A stretch of DNA of 64,000 bases from Spongiivirga citrea (GTDB lineage Bacteria; Bacteroidota; Bacteroidia; Flavobacteriales; Flavobacteriaceae). The notes beneath the pieces are model-generated. The model did no database searches. It was not told where the DNA came from and saw only the letters and a list, made by a program, of their open reading frames with translations. The DNA lies in assembly GCF_010671565.1 (NCBI RefSeq), contig NZ_JAABOQ010000005.1, positions 523,800-587,799 of the forward strand, in the 5' to 3' direction. Each line of letters starts with the position of its first letter. Position 1 is the stretch's first letter. A program made the translations under genes and the position numbers. Positions 41,937 to 54,152 of this stretch are shown one piece after another.

Positions 41937-42488
41937 ATGGCTGAGGTTGGTGTAAAAAAATGGTACGTTGTTCGCGCCGTAAGCGGACAAGAAAATAAGA
42001 TTAAAAATTACATCGAAAATGAGATCACTAGACTTGGTTTAGGTGATTTTGTTGAAGAGGTGCTTGTGCCAACTGAAAAGGTGGTGCAAATACGTAATGG
42101 TAAAAAGGTAAATAAGGAGCGTACTTATTTTCCTGGCTACATTATGGTAAAAGCTAACTTAAGTGGAGAGATTCCTCACATTATCAAATCAATCACAAAC
42201 GTAATTGGTTTCTTAGGTGAAACTAAAGGTGGTGATCCTGTGCCATTAAGACAATCGGAAGTAAACCGAATGTTAGGTAAGGTTGATGAGTTGGCAGTAC
42301 AAACTGATAGCGTTGCTATTCCATTTGTAATGGGTGAAACCGTTAAAGTAATTGACGGGCCATTTAATGGATTTAATGGTACAGTTGAAAAAATTAATGA
42401 AGAGAAGCGCAAGTTAGAGGTGATGGTGAAGATTTTTGGCCGTAAGACACCACTTGAGCTTAGCTACATGCAAGTAGAAAAAATATAA
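41937..42488 (+). CDS. nusG: Transcription termination/antitermination protein NusG
   Basis: The 183-residue protein binds RNA polymerase and links transcription with translation or Rho. The NGN domain is seen (KWYVVRAVSGQENKIKNYIENE), with YFPGYIMVKA, and the KOW motif near the end (ETVKVIDGPFNGFNGTVEKINEEKRKLEV). It follows secE closely and precedes the ribosomal protein genes, the standard order. Confidence 0.98.
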   Translation: MAEVGVKKWYVVRAVSGQENKIKNYIENEITRLGLGDFVEEVLVPTEKVVQIRNGKKVNKERTYFPGYIMVKANLSGEIPHIIKSITNVIGFLGETKGGDPVPLRQSEVNRMLGKVDELAVQTDSVAIPFVMGETVKVIDGPFNGFNGTVEKINEEKRKLEVMVKIFGRKTPLELSYMQVEKI

Positions 42489-42562
42489 TTGTTACATATT
42501 ATATAAGGTAGGTCGCTCTAGCTTCCAAACAATGAGGGGCATACCAATCTAAATTAAGTAAA

Positions 42563-43000
42563 ATGGCAAAAGAAGTTGACAAAGTAGTTAAATTACAAGT
42601 TAGGGGAGGTGCTGCGAATCCGTCGCCACCGGTTGGACCCGCTTTAGGTGCTGCTGGTGTGAACATCATGGAGTTCTGTAAGCAATTTAATGCAAGAACC
42701 CAAGATAAACCTGGAAAAGTACTTCCGGTTGCGATCACCGTTTACAAAGACAAATCATTTGAATTTGTAATTAAAACAGCCCCTGCAGCAGTTCAGCTAA
42801 TGGAAGCAGCTAAGATTAAAAAAGGATCTGGCGAACCAAACCGAAAAAAGGTAGCTAGTGTAAACTGGGACCAAGTTAGAGCAATTGCAGAAGATAAAAT
42901 GGCAGATTTAAATGCCTTTACTATCGAATCTGCAATGAGTATGGTTGCTGGTACAGCAAGATCTATGGGTCTTAAAGTATCAGGTCCTAAACCTTTTTAA
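42563..43000 (+). CDS. rplK: 50S ribosomal protein uL11
   Basis: The 145-residue stalk-base protein has [39 protein letters not shown], which binds 23S rRNA at the GTPase centre, and the C-terminal [10 protein letters not shown] signature. It is the first ribosomal gene after nusG, with a 74-base leader that contains no obvious promoter consensus. Confidence 0.98.
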   Translation: MAKEVDKVVKLQVRGGAANPSPPVGPALGAAGVNIMEFCKQFNARTQDKPGKVLPVAITVYKDKSFEFVIKTAPAAVQLMEAAKIKKGSGEPNRKKVASVNWDQVRAIAEDKMADLNAFTIESAMSMVAGTARSMGLKVSGPKPF

Positions 43001-43018
43001 TCTAGAAAAGAAAAGACA

Positions 43019-43705
43019 ATGGGATTAACAAAAAAACAAAAAGAAGCCAGAGCAAAGGTTGACAAGAATACATTGTATTCTGTTGAAGACGCTTCCGCTT
43101 TGGTTAAAGAAATCACCAATGTGAAATTCGATGCTTCTGTTGATCTTGCAGTACGTTTAGGAGTAGATCCGCGTAAAGCAAATCAAATGGTACGTGGTGT
43201 AGTAACACTACCGCACGGTACTGGTAAAGATGTAAAGGTTTTGGCATTGGTAACTCCTGATAAAGAAGCAGACGCTAAAGAAGCGGGTGCTGATTTTGTA
43301 GGTCTTGATGAGTACCTACAAAAAATTAAGGACGGTTGGACAGATGTTGATGTAATTATCACTATGCCTAGTGTTATGGGTAAATTAGGACCATTAGGAC
43401 GTGTCTTAGGACCACGTGGTTTAATGCCTAACCCAAAGACTGGGACAGTAACTATGGATGTTGCTAAAGCTGTGAAAGAAGTAAAAGCTGGTAAAATTGA
43501 CTTTAAAGTTGATAAAACTGGTATCGTTCACGCTTCAATTGGTAAAGCATCATTTAGTGCTGATAAAATCGCGGGCAATGCTCACGAATTGTTATCAACA
43601 TTAGAGAAGCTAAAGCCATCAACGGCAAAAGGTACTTACATGAAAAGTATCTCTATGTCTAGCACCATGAGTCCTGGTATAGCAATCGATCCGAAAACAG
43701 TTTAA
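43019..43705 (+). CDS. rplA: 50S ribosomal protein uL1
   Basis: The 228-residue L1 stalk protein: [30 protein letters not shown], and [21 protein letters not shown], which contact 23S rRNA helix 76-78. In many bacteria L1 represses its own operon. It is cotranscribed with rplK (18-base gap). Confidence 0.98.
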   Translation: MGLTKKQKEARAKVDKNTLYSVEDASALVKEITNVKFDASVDLAVRLGVDPRKANQMVRGVVTLPHGTGKDVKVLALVTPDKEADAKEAGADFVGLDEYLQKIKDGWTDVDVIITMPSVMGKLGPLGRVLGPRGLMPNPKTGTVTMDVAKAVKEVKAGKIDFKVDKTGIVHASIGKASFSADKIAGNAHELLSTLEKLKPSTAKGTYMKSISMSSTMSPGIAIDPKTV

Positions 43706-43729
43706 TTGGTAGTTTAAGATTTAGTAATC

Positions 43730-44251
43730 ATGACAAGAGAAGAAAAATCACAAGTAATAGAAAACTTAACTGCGCAGTTAGCTGATAACTCAAATATCTA
43801 TTTAGCAGATATTTCAGGATTAGATGCAGACACGACTTCAAAATTACGTCGTGCATGCTTTAAAGCTAATGTACAGTTAGCAGTAGTTAAAAACACATTG
43901 CTTGCAAAGGCAATGGAGGCTTCTGATAAAGATTTTGGTGATTTGCCAGAAACATTAAAAGGAAACACTTCTTTAATGTTATCTGAGGTAGGTAATGCGC
44001 CTGCTAAAGTGATAAAGGCATTTCGTAAGAAATCAGAAAAACCTGTTTTAAAAGGTGCTTTCGTAGAAGAAGCAATTTTTGTTGGTGACGACCAACTTGA
44101 AACCCTTTCAGAAATTAAGTCTAAAGAGGAGTTGATTGGAGAAGTTATTGGATTACTTCAATCGCCTGCTAAAAACGTTATCTCTGCACTTAAAGGTAGT
44201 GGTAGCAAATTATCAGGAATTCTTAAGACCTTATCAGAGAAAGAAGGTTAA
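43730..44251 (+). CDS. rplJ: 50S ribosomal protein uL10
   Basis: The 173-residue protein anchors the L7/L12 dimers. The N-terminal domain begins TREEKSQVIENLTAQLADNSNIYLADISGLDADTTSKLRRACFK and includes AVVKNTLLAKAM; the C-terminal helix that binds L12 is present. It is 24 bases after rplA. No separate L10 leader was recognised. Confidence 0.97.
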   Translation: MTREEKSQVIENLTAQLADNSNIYLADISGLDADTTSKLRRACFKANVQLAVVKNTLLAKAMEASDKDFGDLPETLKGNTSLMLSEVGNAPAKVIKAFRKKSEKPVLKGAFVEEAIFVGDDQLETLSEIKSKEELIGEVIGLLQSPAKNVISALKGSGSKLSGILKTLSEKEG

Positions 44252-44307
44252 TAAAATAGTACGCACTTAGATTAAATTATATATTAAAAATTACAAAAAC
44301 GATAGAA

Positions 44308-44685
44308 ATGGCAGATTTAAAAGATTTTGCAGAACAGTTAGTTAACTTAACAGTAAAAGAGGTTAATGAATTAGCTGATATTTTAAAAGACGAGTACGGT
44401 ATCGAACCTGCTGCTGCAGCTGTAGCTGTTGCTGCTGGTGGTGGTGCTGGTGGTGGCGAAGCTGCTGAAGAGAAAACAGAATTTGATGTTATCTTGAAAG
44501 CTGCTGGAGGCGCTAAACTTGCAGTTGTTAAACTTGTAAAAGAACTTACAGGTCTTGGTCTTAAAGAAGCTAAAGGCTTAGTTGATGAAGCGCCTAGCGC
44601 AATCAAAGAAGGTGTTTCTAAAGACGAGGCAGAAGGACTTAAGACTTCTCTAGAAGAAGCAGGAGCAGAGGTTGAGCTTAAGTAA
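44308..44685 (+). CDS. rplL: 50S ribosomal protein bL12 (L7/L12)
   Basis: The 125-residue stalk protein recruits translation factors. The N-terminal dimerisation domain ([25 protein letters not shown]) is followed by an Ala/Gly hinge and the C-terminal factor-binding domain ([42 protein letters not shown]). The hinge has a [12 protein letters not shown] tract. Confidence 0.98.
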   Translation: MADLKDFAEQLVNLTVKEVNELADILKDEYGIEPAAAAVAVAAGGGAGGGEAAEEKTEFDVILKAAGGAKLAVVKLVKELTGLGLKEAKGLVDEAPSAIKEGVSKDEAEGLKTSLEEAGAEVELK

Positions 44686-44709
44686 GCTCGGCCAACGCCA
44701 ATAGATTTT

Positions 44710-44753
44710 GGTTTAGGCCTTTTCTCGATGAATATCGGGATAAGGCCTAAACC
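44710..44753 (+). other. Long hairpin in the rplL-rpoB spacer
   Basis: GGTTTAGGCCTT and AAGGCCTAAACC pair over 12 bp, and the inner TCTCGAT/ATCGGGA continues the stem after one mismatch, giving a 44-base hairpin. Only a weak U tract follows (CTTTTAC). It may partially terminate or be an RNA processing site that lowers rpoBC expression relative to rplJL. Confidence 0.65.
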
Positions 44754-44818
44754 CTTTTACGTATAAGTACATTTCTTATGCGACATTTTTTTCATTGTAA
44801 TCAAAATATTGTCCATTG

Positions 44819-47800
44819 ATGTTCAAAAATCAGACTGAAAGAGTAAATTTCGCCTCAGCTAAGAACACACCGGCATATCCGGATTTTCTTGACATTCAGA
44901 TTAAATCATTTCAAGATTTCTTTCAATTAGAAACAAAATCTGAACAAAGAGGTAATGAGGGGTTGTACAACACCTTCATGGAGAACTTTCCAATTACGGA
45001 CACCCGTAACCAATTCGTACTCGAATTTATTGACTATTTCGTTGATCCACCACGTTACTCTATACAGGAGTGTATCGAAAGAGGATTAACCTATAGTGTG
45101 CCATTAAAATCACGCCTAAAGTTATACTGTACTGATCCAGAACATGAAGATTTTGAGACAATAGTACAGGATGTGTACTTAGGAGTAATTCCTTATATGA
45201 CACCATCAGGCACCTTTGTAATTAATGGTGCGGAGCGTGTTGTAGTATCACAGTTACACCGTTCTCCTGGTGTATTCTTTGGTCAGTCTTTCCACGCCAA
45301 TGGAACCAAGTTGTATTCTGCCCGTGTAATTCCTTTTAAAGGGTCATGGATTGAATTCGCAACAGACATCAATAGCGTAATGTATGCGTATATTGATCGT
45401 AAGAAAAAATTACCTGTAACAACACTTTTCCGTGCGATTGGTTTCGAACGTGATAAAGATATTCTTGAGATCTTTGACCTTGCAGAAGAGGTTAAAGTAT
45501 CTAAAAGCGGGCTTAAAAAAGTATTAGGTCGTAAGCTTGCTGCACGTGTTTTAAAAACATGGCATGAAGACTTCGTAGATGAAGATACTGGTGAAGTAGT
45601 ATCGATTGAACGTAATGAAATCGTTCTTGACCGTGATACAGTTCTTGAAAAAGAGCATGTTGACGAGATCGTTGATGCTGATGTAAAAATCATTCTTCTA
45701 CACAAAGAAAACTCACAACAAGGTGATTATGCAATTATCTATAACACTTTGCAAAAAGATCCTACCAACTCTGAAAAAGAAGCGGTAGAACATATTTACC
45801 GTCAACTTCGTAACGCTGAACCGCCAGATGAAGAGACTGCTCGTGGTATTATCGACAAGTTGTTCTTCTCTGACCAACGTTACAACTTAGGTGAAGTAGG
45901 TCGATATAGAATGAATAAAAAGTTAGGACTTGATATCGGGATGGATAAGCAAGTACTAACGAAATTAGATATAATTACGATTGTAAAATATTTGATTGAG
46001 CTTATCAACTCTAAAGCAGAGATTGATGATATCGATCACTTATCTAACCGTCGCGTACGTACTGTTGGTGAGCAACTTTCATCACAATTTGGTGTAGGTC
46101 TTGCTCGTATGGCTCGTACAATTCGTGAGCGTATGAACGTTCGTGATAACGAGGTGTTTACTCCGATTGATTTGATTAACGCTAAGACCTTGTCTTCAGT
46201 AATTAACTCGTTCTTCGGAACAAACCAGTTGTCTCAATTTATGGATCAAACGAATCCATTAGCAGAGATTACTCATAAGCGACGTCTATCGGCACTTGGA
46301 CCTGGTGGTTTATCTCGTGAGCGTGCCGGTTTCGAGGTGCGCGATGTACACTATACGCACTATGGCCGTTTATGTCCTATTGAAACTCCTGAAGGTCCAA
46401 ACATTGGTTTGATCTCTTCTCTTGGGGTATTTGCGAAAGTAAATTCAATGGGATTCTTAGAAACACCGTATCGTGAAGTAAAAGATGGTGTTGTTGATAC
46501 TTCAGAATACAGATACCTTAGTGCAGAGGAAGAAGAAGGTAAGCGTATTGCACAAGCCAATATTCCAATCGATGGCAAAGGTAAGATTCAGGAAGAGCGG
46601 GTTATTGCTCGTGAGGAAGGTGACTTCCCAGTAGTTGATCCTTCTGAGGTTCACTATACAGATGTAGCGCCAAATCAGATTGCTTCTATCTCGGCTTCGT
46701 TAATTCCATTCTTAGAGCATGATGATGCGAACCGTGCTTTAATGGGATCGAATATGATGCGTCAGGCAGTTCCTTTATTACGCCCTGATTCTCCGATTGT
46801 AGGTACTGGTCTTGAAAGACAAGTAGCTTCTGATTCTCGTGTATTGATCAATGCTGAGGGTGATGGTGTTGTAGAGTATGTAGATTCTAACATGATCACA
46901 ATTAACTATGATCGTTCTGAGCGTGAACAGTTAGTGAGCTTCGATAGCGATAGTAAGAGCTACAATCTTATTAAGTTTAGAAAAACAAATCAAGGTACTT
47001 CAATTAATCTAAAACCAATTGTTGCTAAAGGCGACAAGGTGAAAAAGGGACAAGTACTTTGTGAAGGCTACGCAACGCAATCTGGTGAATTAGCACTAGG
47101 GCGTAACATGAAAGTAGCCTTCATGCCTTGGAAAGGATATAACTTTGAGGATGCGATTGTAATCTCGGAAAAAGTGGTGCGTGATGATATTTTCACCTCG
47201 ATCCACATTGATGAGTACTCGCTAGAAGTTAGAGATACAAAATTAGGTAACGAAGAGTTAACCAACGATATACCAAACGTTTCAGAAGAGGCTACTAAGG
47301 ATCTTGATGAGCATGGTATGATTCGTATTGGTGCTGAAGTAAAGCCTGGTGATATTCTTATTGGTAAGATCACTCCTAAAGGAGAATCGGATCCTACGCC
47401 AGAAGAAAAATTACTTCGTGCAATCTTCGGTGATAAAGCTGGTGATGTAAAAGATGCATCTTTAAAAGCATCTCCATCATTACGTGGTGTAGTTATCGAT
47501 AAAAAATTATTCGAAAGAGCAATTAAAGACAAGCGCAAGCGTGCTCAAGATAAAGAAGATATCGCTGCACTTGATATGTCTTACAACTCTAAGTTTAACG
47601 AATTACGTAACACACTTATCGATAAGTTGTTTGGTGTTGTTAATGGCAAAACTTGTCAAGGAGTTCAAAATGACTTAGGTGAAGAGATTCTTCCAAAAGG
47701 AAAGAAATACACCCTTAAGATGCTTAATGCTGTAGATGATTACAATCACTTAACAGGTGGTGTGTGGACTACAGATAAAGAGTCTAATGAATTAGTAGCT

Positions 47801-48628
47801 GATTTAATTCACAACTACAAGATCAAAGAAAACGATCTTCAAGGTGCATTACGTCGCGATAAGTTTACTATTTCAGTAGGGGATGAACTTCCTTCAGGAA
47901 TTATCAAACTAGCTAAAGTTTATATTGCTAAAAAGCGTAAGCTTAAAGTAGGTGATAAAATGGCGGGTCGTCACGGTAACAAAGGTATTGTTGCACGTAT
48001 TGTTCGTCAAGAAGATATGCCATTCTTAGAAGATGGTACACCAGTTGATATCGTGTTGAACCCGCTAGGTGTACCATCACGTATGAACATTGGTCAAATT
48101 TATGAAACGGTATTAGGTTGGGCCGGTCAAAAAATTGGTAAGAAGTTCGCTACTCCAATTTTTGATGGTGCTTCACTTGATCAAATCAATGAACTAACTG
48201 ACGAAGCTGGCATTCCGAGATTCGGTCACACTTATCTATATGATGGTGGTACTGGAGATCGTTTTGACCAACCTGCAACAGTTGGTGTGATCTATATGTT
48301 AAAATTAGGTCACATGGTTGACGATAAGATGCACGCACGTTCTATCGGACCATACTCATTAATTACGCAACAGCCATTAGGTGGTAAAGCACAGTTTGGT
48401 GGTCAGCGTTTTGGTGAGATGGAAGTTTGGGCTCTTGAAGCCTACGGAGCGTCAAGCACACTACGTGAGATCTTGACTGTTAAATCGGATGATGTTATTG
48501 GTCGTGCCAAAACATACGAAAGTATCGTGAAAGGTGAGCCAATGCCAGAACCAGGTTTACCAGAATCATTTAACGTATTGATGCATGAACTTAAAGGTCT
48601 TGGTTTAGATATCAGACTGGAAGAGTAG
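44819..48628 (+). CDS. rpoB: DNA-directed RNA polymerase beta subunit
   Basis: The 1269-residue catalytic subunit begins [16 protein letters not shown] at the ATG at 44819; the adjacent upstream TTG is not needed. Landmarks: the rifampicin region [47 protein letters not shown], the [16 protein letters not shown] active-site segment and the C-terminal clamp [27 protein letters not shown]. The rifampicin-contact residues seen here are the usual wild-type ones. Confidence 0.98.
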   Translation: MFKNQTERVNFASAKNTPAYPDFLDIQIKSFQDFFQLETKSEQRGNEGLYNTFMENFPITDTRNQFVLEFIDYFVDPPRYSIQECIERGLTYSVPLKSRLKLYCTDPEHEDFETIVQDVYLGVIPYMTPSGTFVINGAERVVVSQLHRSPGVFFGQSFHANGTKLYSARVIPFKGSWIEFATDINSVMYAYIDRKKKLPVTTLFRAIGFERDKDILEIFDLAEEVKVSKSGLKKVLGRKLAARVLKTWHEDFVDEDTGEVVSIERNEIVLDRDTVLEKEHVDEIVDADVKIILLHKENSQQGDYAIIYNTLQKDPTNSEKEAVEHIYRQLRNAEPPDEETARGIIDKLFFSDQRYNLGEVGRYRMNKKLGLDIGMDKQVLTKLDIITIVKYLIELINSKAEIDDIDHLSNRRVRTVGEQLSSQFGVGLARMARTIRERMNVRDNEVFTPIDLINAKTLSSVINSFFGTNQLSQFMDQTNPLAEITHKRRLSALGPGGLSRERAGFEVRDVHYTHYGRLCPIETPEGPNIGLISSLGVFAKVNSMGFLETPYREVKDGVVDTSEYRYLSAEEEEGKRIAQANIPIDGKGKIQEERVIAREEGDFPVVDPSEVHYTDVAPNQIASISASLIPFLEHDDANRALMGSNMMRQAVPLLRPDSPIVGTGLERQVASDSRVLINAEGDGVVEYVDSNMITINYDRSEREQLVSFDSDSKSYNLIKFRKTNQGTSINLKPIVAKGDKVKKGQVLCEGYATQSGELALGRNMKVAFMPWKGYNFEDAIVISEKVVRDDIFTSIHIDEYSLEVRDTKLGNEELTNDIPNVSEEATKDLDEHGMIRIGAEVKPGDILIGKITPKGESDPTPEEKLLRAIFGDKAGDVKDASLKASPSLRGVVIDKKLFERAIKDKRKRAQDKEDIAALDMSYNSKFNELRNTLIDKLFGVVNGKTCQGVQNDLGEEILPKGKKYTLKMLNAVDDYNHLTGGVWTTDKESNELVADLIHNYKIKENDLQGALRRDKFTISVGDELPSGIIKLAKVYIAKKRKLKVGDKMAGRHGNKGIVARIVRQEDMPFLEDGTPVDIVLNPLGVPSRMNIGQIYETVLGWAGQKIGKKFATPIFDGASLDQINELTDEAGIPRFGHTYLYDGGTGDRFDQPATVGVIYMLKLGHMVDDKMHARSIGPYSLITQQPLGGKAQFGGQRFGEMEVWALEAYGASSTLREILTVKSDDVIGRAKTYESIVKGEPMPEPGLPESFNVLMHELKGLGLDIRLEE

Positions 48629-48639
48629 GTAAGCATTTT

Positions 48640-48673
48640 GATGTCACACTGAGCGCAGTCGAAGTGAGACATC
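48640..48673. repeat. Dispersed GAGCGCAGTCGA hairpin repeat in the rpoB-rpoC spacer
   Basis: GATGTC-A-CACT-(12-base core GAGCGCAGTCGA)-AGTG-A-GACATC forms a stem of 10 bp with an A-A mismatch. The core is identical to the one inside trpF (18438-18449, opposite strand). It sits in the 84-base spacer between two polymerase genes. Confidence 0.7.
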
Positions 48674-48712
48674 AGCTTTAAATCAAATTAAAAATTTATA
48701 TCACCATATACA

Positions 48713-51700
48713 ATGGCTAGAAATAAAGATAAGAATACACCAAAAAGATTTGACAAGATCTCAATCGGATTAGCATCTCCTGAAGCAATTTTAGGTGAAT
48801 CAAGAGGCGAAGTGCTAAAGCCGGAAACGATTAACTACCGTACCCACAAACCAGAGCGTGACGGACTTTTCTGTGAGCGTATTTTCGGTCCTGTAAAGGA
48901 TTACGAATGTGCTTGTGGTAAGTATAAGCGTATTCGCTATAAGGGTATCGTTTGTGATCGTTGTGGTGTAGAAGTAACAGAAAAGAAAGTACGTCGTGAT
49001 CGTGTAGGACACATTAATCTTGTGGTTCCTGTAGCACACATCTGGTACTTCCGTTCGTTACCAAATAAAATAGGATACCTTCTTGGATTACCATCTAAGA
49101 AACTGGATATGATCATTTACTACGAGCGTTATGTAGTAATTCAACCAGGTATTGCTAAAAACGAAGAAGGTGAACCATTACAAAAAATGGATTTCCTTAC
49201 TGAGGAAGAGTACTTGAATATTCTTGAAACAATTCCACAGGAAAATCAGTATTTAGAAGATAGCGATCCGAACAAATTCATCGCCAAAATGGGTGCTGAA
49301 TGTTTGATAGAGTTATTACAGCGTATCGATCTAGATGAGCTATCATTCCAATTGCGTCATAAAGCAAATACGGAAACATCTAAGCAACGTAAAACAGAAG
49401 CATTAAAGCGTCTTCAAGTTGTTCAGGCGTTGCGTGAGGCAAATAACAATCGTGAGAACCGCCCAGAGTGGATGATCATGAAAGTTGTTCCTGTAATTCC
49501 ACCAGAATTACGTCCGTTAGTGCCGTTAGATGGTGGTCGTTTTGCAACATCAGATTTAAATGATTTATACCGTCGTGTGATCATTCGTAATAACCGTTTA
49601 AAGCGTTTGGTTGAGATCAAAGCGCCAGAGGTTATTTTGCGTAATGAGAAACGTATGTTACAAGAATCAGTAGATTCATTATTTGATAACACACGTAAAG
49701 CATCGGCTGTTAAGACCGATTCTAATCGTCCGCTTAAATCATTATCCGATTCATTAAAAGGTAAGCAAGGACGTTTCCGTCAAAACTTACTTGGTAAGCG
49801 TGTTGATTATTCTGCACGTTCGGTAATTGTTGTTGGGCCAGAATTAAAATTATTTGAATGTGGTCTGCCAAAAGATATGGCAGCGGAATTATACAAGCCG
49901 TTCATCATTAGAAAACTAATCGAACGTGGTATTGTAAAAACCGTAAAATCTGCTAAGAAAATTATAGACAGGAAAGAGCCTGTTGTTTGGGATATTCTTG
50001 AAAACGTATTAAAAGGACACCCGGTATTACTAAACCGTGCTCCTACGCTTCACCGTCTAGGTATTCAGGCTTTCCAGCCAAAACTTATTGAAGGTAAAGC
50101 AATCCAGTTACACCCATTAGTGTGTACGGCATTTAATGCGGATTTTGATGGTGACCAGATGGCGGTACACTTACCTTTAGGGCCAGAGGCGATCTTAGAA
50201 GCGCAGCTTTTAATGTTAGCATCTCATAATATCTTGAACCCTGCAAACGGATCACCGATCACGGTACCGTCTCAGGATATGGTATTAGGTCTGTATTATA
50301 TGACCAAGCTTCGTAAGTCGACTAAAGAGTACAAAGTGAAGGGTGAAGGCCTAACATTCTACTCTGACGAAGAGGTGACAATGGCTTATAACGAAGGTGT
50401 AGTAGAATTGAATGCAGGTATCAAAATACGTGCGAAAGATTTTAATGAAGCTGGTGAGTTAGTACCACAAATTATTGAGACTACTGTAGGTCGTGTACTT
50501 TTCAACGAAAAAGTGCCGGAAGCTGCAGGTTTCATTAACAAGGTATTGACTAAAAAAGCACTTCGTGATATCATTGGTGATGTATTAAAAGCAACCGATG
50601 TTCCTACGACTGCAGCTTTCTTAGATGAAATCAAAGGTTTAGGATACGGATTTGCATTTAGAGGTGGATTATCATTTAGTTTAGGTGATATTATTATTCC
50701 ACCAGAAAAACAAAAAATGATTGATGAGGCTAATGGTCAAGTAGGTGGAATTATTTCTAACTACAACATGGGTCTTATTACAAATAATGAACGATACAAT
50801 CAGGTAATTGATATATGGACTTCAACAAACGCGAACTTGACTGAATTGTCAATGAAGCGTATTAGCGAAGACCAGCAAGGATTTAACTCGGTATTCATGA
50901 TGCTTGATTCTGGAGCACGTGGATCGAAAGAGCAGATTCGTCAGCTTACTGGTATGCGTGGTTTGATGGCAAAGCCTAAAAAATCGACTGCTGGTGGTGG
51001 TGAAATTATCGAAAACCCGATTCTTTCTAACTTTAAAGAAGGACTATCGATTCTTGAATACTTTATCTCTACTCACGGTGCACGTAAAGGTCTTGCAGAT
51101 ACCGCCCTTAAAACGGCGGATGCAGGTTACTTAACACGTCGTCTAGTAGATGTATCTCAAGATGTAATTATCAATATCGAAGACTGTCATACACTTCGCG
51201 GTGTGCTTGTAGAGCCATTAAAGAAGAATGACGAGGTTGTTGAAACATTAGGTGCTAGAGTACTTGGTCGTATTTCATTGCACGATGTGTACAATCCGCT
51301 TAATGAAGAGCTGATAGTTGCAGCTGGTGAAGAAGTTGATGAGGAGGCAGTGAAGCGATTAAACGAAAGTCCGCTTGATAGTCTTGAAGTACGTTCTGCA
51401 TTAACATGTGAAGCGAAGAAAGGTATCTGTACTAAATGTTATGGTCGTAACCTAGCTACCGGTAAAATGGTACAGCGAGGTGAGGCAGTTGGTGTAGTAG
51501 CAGCGCAATCTATTGGAGAGCCTGGTACACAGTTAACACTTCGTACGTTCCACGTAGGTGGTATTGCAGGTAACATTTCAGAAGAGAATAAATTAGCAGT
51601 TAAGTTTGACGGTAAATTGGAAATCGAAGAACTTAAAACAGTTAAAAGTAAAGATGCTGAAGGTAACGATATCGATGTTGTAATCTCTCGTACTACTGAA

Positions 51701-53011
51701 GCGAAATTAATTGATAAGAAAACAGGAATTACACTAAGTACAAACAACGTACCTTACGGTTCTACCATTTTTGTGAAAGATGGACAGAGCCTAAAAGCAG
51801 GAGACGTTATTTGTCAGTGGGATCCGTATAACGGGGTAATTATTTCTGAATTCCCAGGTAAAATTGCTTATGAGAATATCGAACAAGGTGTAACATACCA
51901 AATCGAGATCGATGAGCAAACAGGATTCCAAGAAAAGGTAATTTCTGAATCACGTAACAAGAAACTAATTCCTACTCTATTAATTCAGGACAGTAAAGGT
52001 GAAACGCTTCGTTCGTACAACCTTCCTGTAGGAGCTCATATCATGGTCGATGACGGTGATAAGATCAAAGAAGGTAAAGTATTAGTTAAGATACCACGTA
52101 AATCGGCTAAGGCTGGTGATATTACTGGTGGTCTTCCAAGGGTAACTGAGCTTTTTGAAGCGCGTAACCCATCGAACCCAGCAGTAGTAAGTGAAATCGA
52201 TGGTGTAGTATCCTTCGGTAAGATCAAGCGTGGTAACCGTGAGATTATTGTAGAAAGTAAACTAGGTGAAATCAAAAAGTACTTAGTAAAACTTTCAAAT
52301 CAGATTCTTGTTCAAGAAAATGATTTTGTACGTGCAGGTATGCCATTATCTGATGGTTCAATTACGCCAGAGGACATCTTAAATATCAAAGGCCCATCGG
52401 CTGTACAACAATACCTAGTAAACGAGGTACAAGAAGTATACCGACTACAAGGTGTGAAGATTAATGATAAGCACTTTGAAGTAGTTGTACGTCAGATGAT
52501 GCGTAAAGTGAAGATTCAAGATCAAGGAGATACTATTTTCTTAGAAAATCAACTAGTACACAAATATGACTTTATTGAAGAAAATGATGCCATTTTCGGT
52601 AAGAAGGTTGTAGAGGATGCTGGTGAATCTGAAAACTTGAAAGCAGGTCAGATCATTACTTCTCGTGAGTTAAGAGATGAGAACTCAATCTTACGTCGTG
52701 AAGACAAGAACTTGGTGGTAGCGCGTGATGCACAACCAGCAACAGCGACACCAATATTGCAAGGTATTACTAGAGCATCGCTACAAACTAAATCGTTTAT
52801 TTCTGCGGCTTCCTTCCAGGAAACAACCAAAGTATTAAATGAGGCAGCAGTAAGCGGTAAAATAGATACCCTTGAAGGATTAAAAGAAAATGTAATTGTA
52901 GGACACAGAATCCCTGCCGGTACAGGTATGCGTGATTATGATAATATCATTGTAGGTTCGAAAGAAGAATATGATGAGATTATGGCTCGTAAAGAAGAAT
53001 TAAACTTCTAA
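48713..53011 (+). CDS. rpoC: DNA-directed RNA polymerase beta' subunit
   Basis: The 1432-residue subunit has the zinc-binding cysteines [23 protein letters not shown] near the N-terminus, the catalytic magnesium motif [15 protein letters not shown], the trigger-loop and bridge-helix region with [20 protein letters not shown], and the second zinc cluster [16 protein letters not shown]. It follows rpoB after an 84-base spacer and is closed by an intrinsic terminator. Confidence 0.98.
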   Translation: MARNKDKNTPKRFDKISIGLASPEAILGESRGEVLKPETINYRTHKPERDGLFCERIFGPVKDYECACGKYKRIRYKGIVCDRCGVEVTEKKVRRDRVGHINLVVPVAHIWYFRSLPNKIGYLLGLPSKKLDMIIYYERYVVIQPGIAKNEEGEPLQKMDFLTEEEYLNILETIPQENQYLEDSDPNKFIAKMGAECLIELLQRIDLDELSFQLRHKANTETSKQRKTEALKRLQVVQALREANNNRENRPEWMIMKVVPVIPPELRPLVPLDGGRFATSDLNDLYRRVIIRNNRLKRLVEIKAPEVILRNEKRMLQESVDSLFDNTRKASAVKTDSNRPLKSLSDSLKGKQGRFRQNLLGKRVDYSARSVIVVGPELKLFECGLPKDMAAELYKPFIIRKLIERGIVKTVKSAKKIIDRKEPVVWDILENVLKGHPVLLNRAPTLHRLGIQAFQPKLIEGKAIQLHPLVCTAFNADFDGDQMAVHLPLGPEAILEAQLLMLASHNILNPANGSPITVPSQDMVLGLYYMTKLRKSTKEYKVKGEGLTFYSDEEVTMAYNEGVVELNAGIKIRAKDFNEAGELVPQIIETTVGRVLFNEKVPEAAGFINKVLTKKALRDIIGDVLKATDVPTTAAFLDEIKGLGYGFAFRGGLSFSLGDIIIPPEKQKMIDEANGQVGGIISNYNMGLITNNERYNQVIDIWTSTNANLTELSMKRISEDQQGFNSVFMMLDSGARGSKEQIRQLTGMRGLMAKPKKSTAGGGEIIENPILSNFKEGLSILEYFISTHGARKGLADTALKTADAGYLTRRLVDVSQDVIINIEDCHTLRGVLVEPLKKNDEVVETLGARVLGRISLHDVYNPLNEELIVAAGEEVDEEAVKRLNESPLDSLEVRSALTCEAKKGICTKCYGRNLATGKMVQRGEAVGVVAAQSIGEPGTQLTLRTFHVGGIAGNISEENKLAVKFDGKLEIEELKTVKSKDAEGNDIDVVISRTTEAKLIDKKTGITLSTNNVPYGSTIFVKDGQSLKAGDVICQWDPYNGVIISEFPGKIAYENIEQGVTYQIEIDEQTGFQEKVISESRNKKLIPTLLIQDSKGETLRSYNLPVGAHIMVDDGDKIKEGKVLVKIPRKSAKAGDITGGLPRVTELFEARNPSNPAVVSEIDGVVSFGKIKRGNREIIVESKLGEIKKYLVKLSNQILVQENDFVRAGMPLSDGSITPEDILNIKGPSAVQQYLVNEVQEVYRLQGVKINDKHFEVVVRQMMRKVKIQDQGDTIFLENQLVHKYDFIEENDAIFGKKVVEDAGESENLKAGQIITSRELRDENSILRREDKNLVVARDAQPATATPILQGITRASLQTKSFISAASFQETTKVLNEAAVSGKIDTLEGLKENVIVGHRIPAGTGMRDYDNIIVGSKEEYDEIMARKEELNF

Positions 53012-53040
53012 GCCTATCCTATAACTCATTTTAGGTATAT

Positions 53041-53070
53041 AAAGCCCCGGCAGTATTGCTGGGGCTTTTT
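53041..53070 (+). terminator. Intrinsic terminator of rpoBC
   Basis: AAAGCCCC and GGGGCTTT, extended by GGCA/TGCT pairing, give a 12-bp stem with a GTAT loop and a T run. It lies 30 bases after the rpoC stop and ends the secE-rpoC transcript. Confidence 0.9.
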
Positions 53071-53133
53071 GTTTTCAAATGTTTGTGAATTAAATAACCA
53101 ACCCTAAAACTCAAAATTCCCCTAAGCATCAAT

Positions 53134-53141
53134 TATATTTG
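53134..53141 (+). promoter_or_regulatory. -7 element before the DUF3467 gene
   Basis: TATATTTG matches the consensus and lies 23 bases before the ATG at 53165. No TTG is found at the standard spacing. Confidence 0.5.
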
Positions 53142-53164
53142 TTACGATAACAAAAGCATAATAA

Positions 53165-53476
53165 ATGAGCGATCAGAAAAAAAAAGAACAGCAGATCAAT
53201 ATAGAGCTAGACGAAAAAATGGCCGAAGGGACCTATAGTAATCTAGCAATAATTAATCATTCCGTTTCCGAATTTGTGGTAGACTTTATAAGCATGATGC
53301 CTGGCGCACCAAAAGCGAAAGTAAAATCCCGAATTATCTTGACTCCGCAACATGCAAAGCGTTTGATGAAGGCACTTAGTGATAACGTAAGCCGATTTGA
53401 AAAAGCTCATGGCGCTATTAAAGACTATGAACAACCTCCAATTCCTTTGAATTTTGGTCCGACTGGTGAGGCTTAG
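53165..53476 (+). CDS. DUF3467 family protein
   Basis: A 103-residue protein: QINIELDEKMAEGTYSNLAIINHSVSEFVVDFISMMPGAPKAKVKSRIILTPQHAKRLMKAL, the DUF3467 pattern. It is small, cytosolic and usually located directly after rpoC in Flavobacteriaceae. The function is unknown. The next gene overlaps its 3' end. Confidence 0.92.
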   Translation: MSDQKKKEQQINIELDEKMAEGTYSNLAIINHSVSEFVVDFISMMPGAPKAKVKSRIILTPQHAKRLMKALSDNVSRFEKAHGAIKDYEQPPIPLNFGPTGEA

Positions 53477-53969
53477 ATCCATTAGGAATATCTTACTACT
53501 ATTACTTGGTGTAATCGTTGTTTCTTGTGCGGCAAATAAGGAACTTTCAAGGGAGAATGATGGTTTTGAATGGGGTGTAGATGAAGTAGAAATAGCGTCC
53601 AACGGAAAGGTGTTTATAGTTAATGAGCTTCGTTTTTATGAAATTAACTCTGCCAAAGATGCAATGTTATTGATGTTTCAGAATTATGGAAAATGGGATC
53701 GAAGAACAGAAGGCAAATATCAAGATAATATAAAACAACTTACTTGGGAAAGCATTGATTTATTTAGTGATAATACCTTATTTACCATTATTGCAGATGG
53801 AACTGAAACGACGTCTGATTATTTCGCTAGCCTAATTGTTTTTGATTCCAATGGGAATGATTGTCTAGCCAATGGATATCCATTGAGATATCGGATAATA
53901 GAATTATTTCAAGATAAAAAGAAGAGATTGGGTCTTAAGCAAGATATGTATCAAATCCTTAATGAATAA
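53466..53969 (+). CDS. Uncharacterised lipoprotein
   Basis: About 167 residues starting from the GTG at 53466, which overlaps the DUF3467 stop by 11 bases; a TTG at 53454 would add four residues. The lipobox is VVSC (cysteine about 21). The mature part contains VEIASNGKVFIVNELRFYEINSAKDAMLLMFQNYGKWD and is mixed alpha/beta. I do not recognise the family. Overlap with DUF3467 suggests an operon. Confidence 0.65.
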   Translation: MRLRSIRNILLLLLGVIVVSCAANKELSRENDGFEWGVDEVEIASNGKVFIVNELRFYEINSAKDAMLLMFQNYGKWDRRTEGKYQDNIKQLTWESIDLFSDNTLFTIIADGTETTSDYFASLIVFDSNGNDCLANGYPLRYRIIELFQDKKKRLGLKQDMYQILNE

Positions 53970-54152
53970 CGAATCTTAAGTTGATCCTGGATTAAAAAGT
54001 GGACAAATTATATGTTGATATCTTAGTTATTCCGTAAAATGAACTTAACGTAATTTTATTGCAGTTAAAAGAGGCCAAGAATACAATAGCATCTCAAATA
54101 GTGAGATAAGATTTGGTTACGATTTTGATTTTTTAGTAACTCAAAGAAAAGA

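Noticed and set aside
42489..42562. Structured ribosomal-protein leader before rplK
   Set aside because: Only a 4-bp GGTA/TACC outer pairing could be drawn (42507-42545); the interior does not form a convincing stem, so no L1/L11 regulatory site is claimed.
48442..48672. Minus-strand frame starting MSHFDCAQCDIK
   Set aside because: Its start is the dispersed GAGCGCAGTCGA hairpin and the remainder is antisense to rpoB; this is a common spurious annotation.
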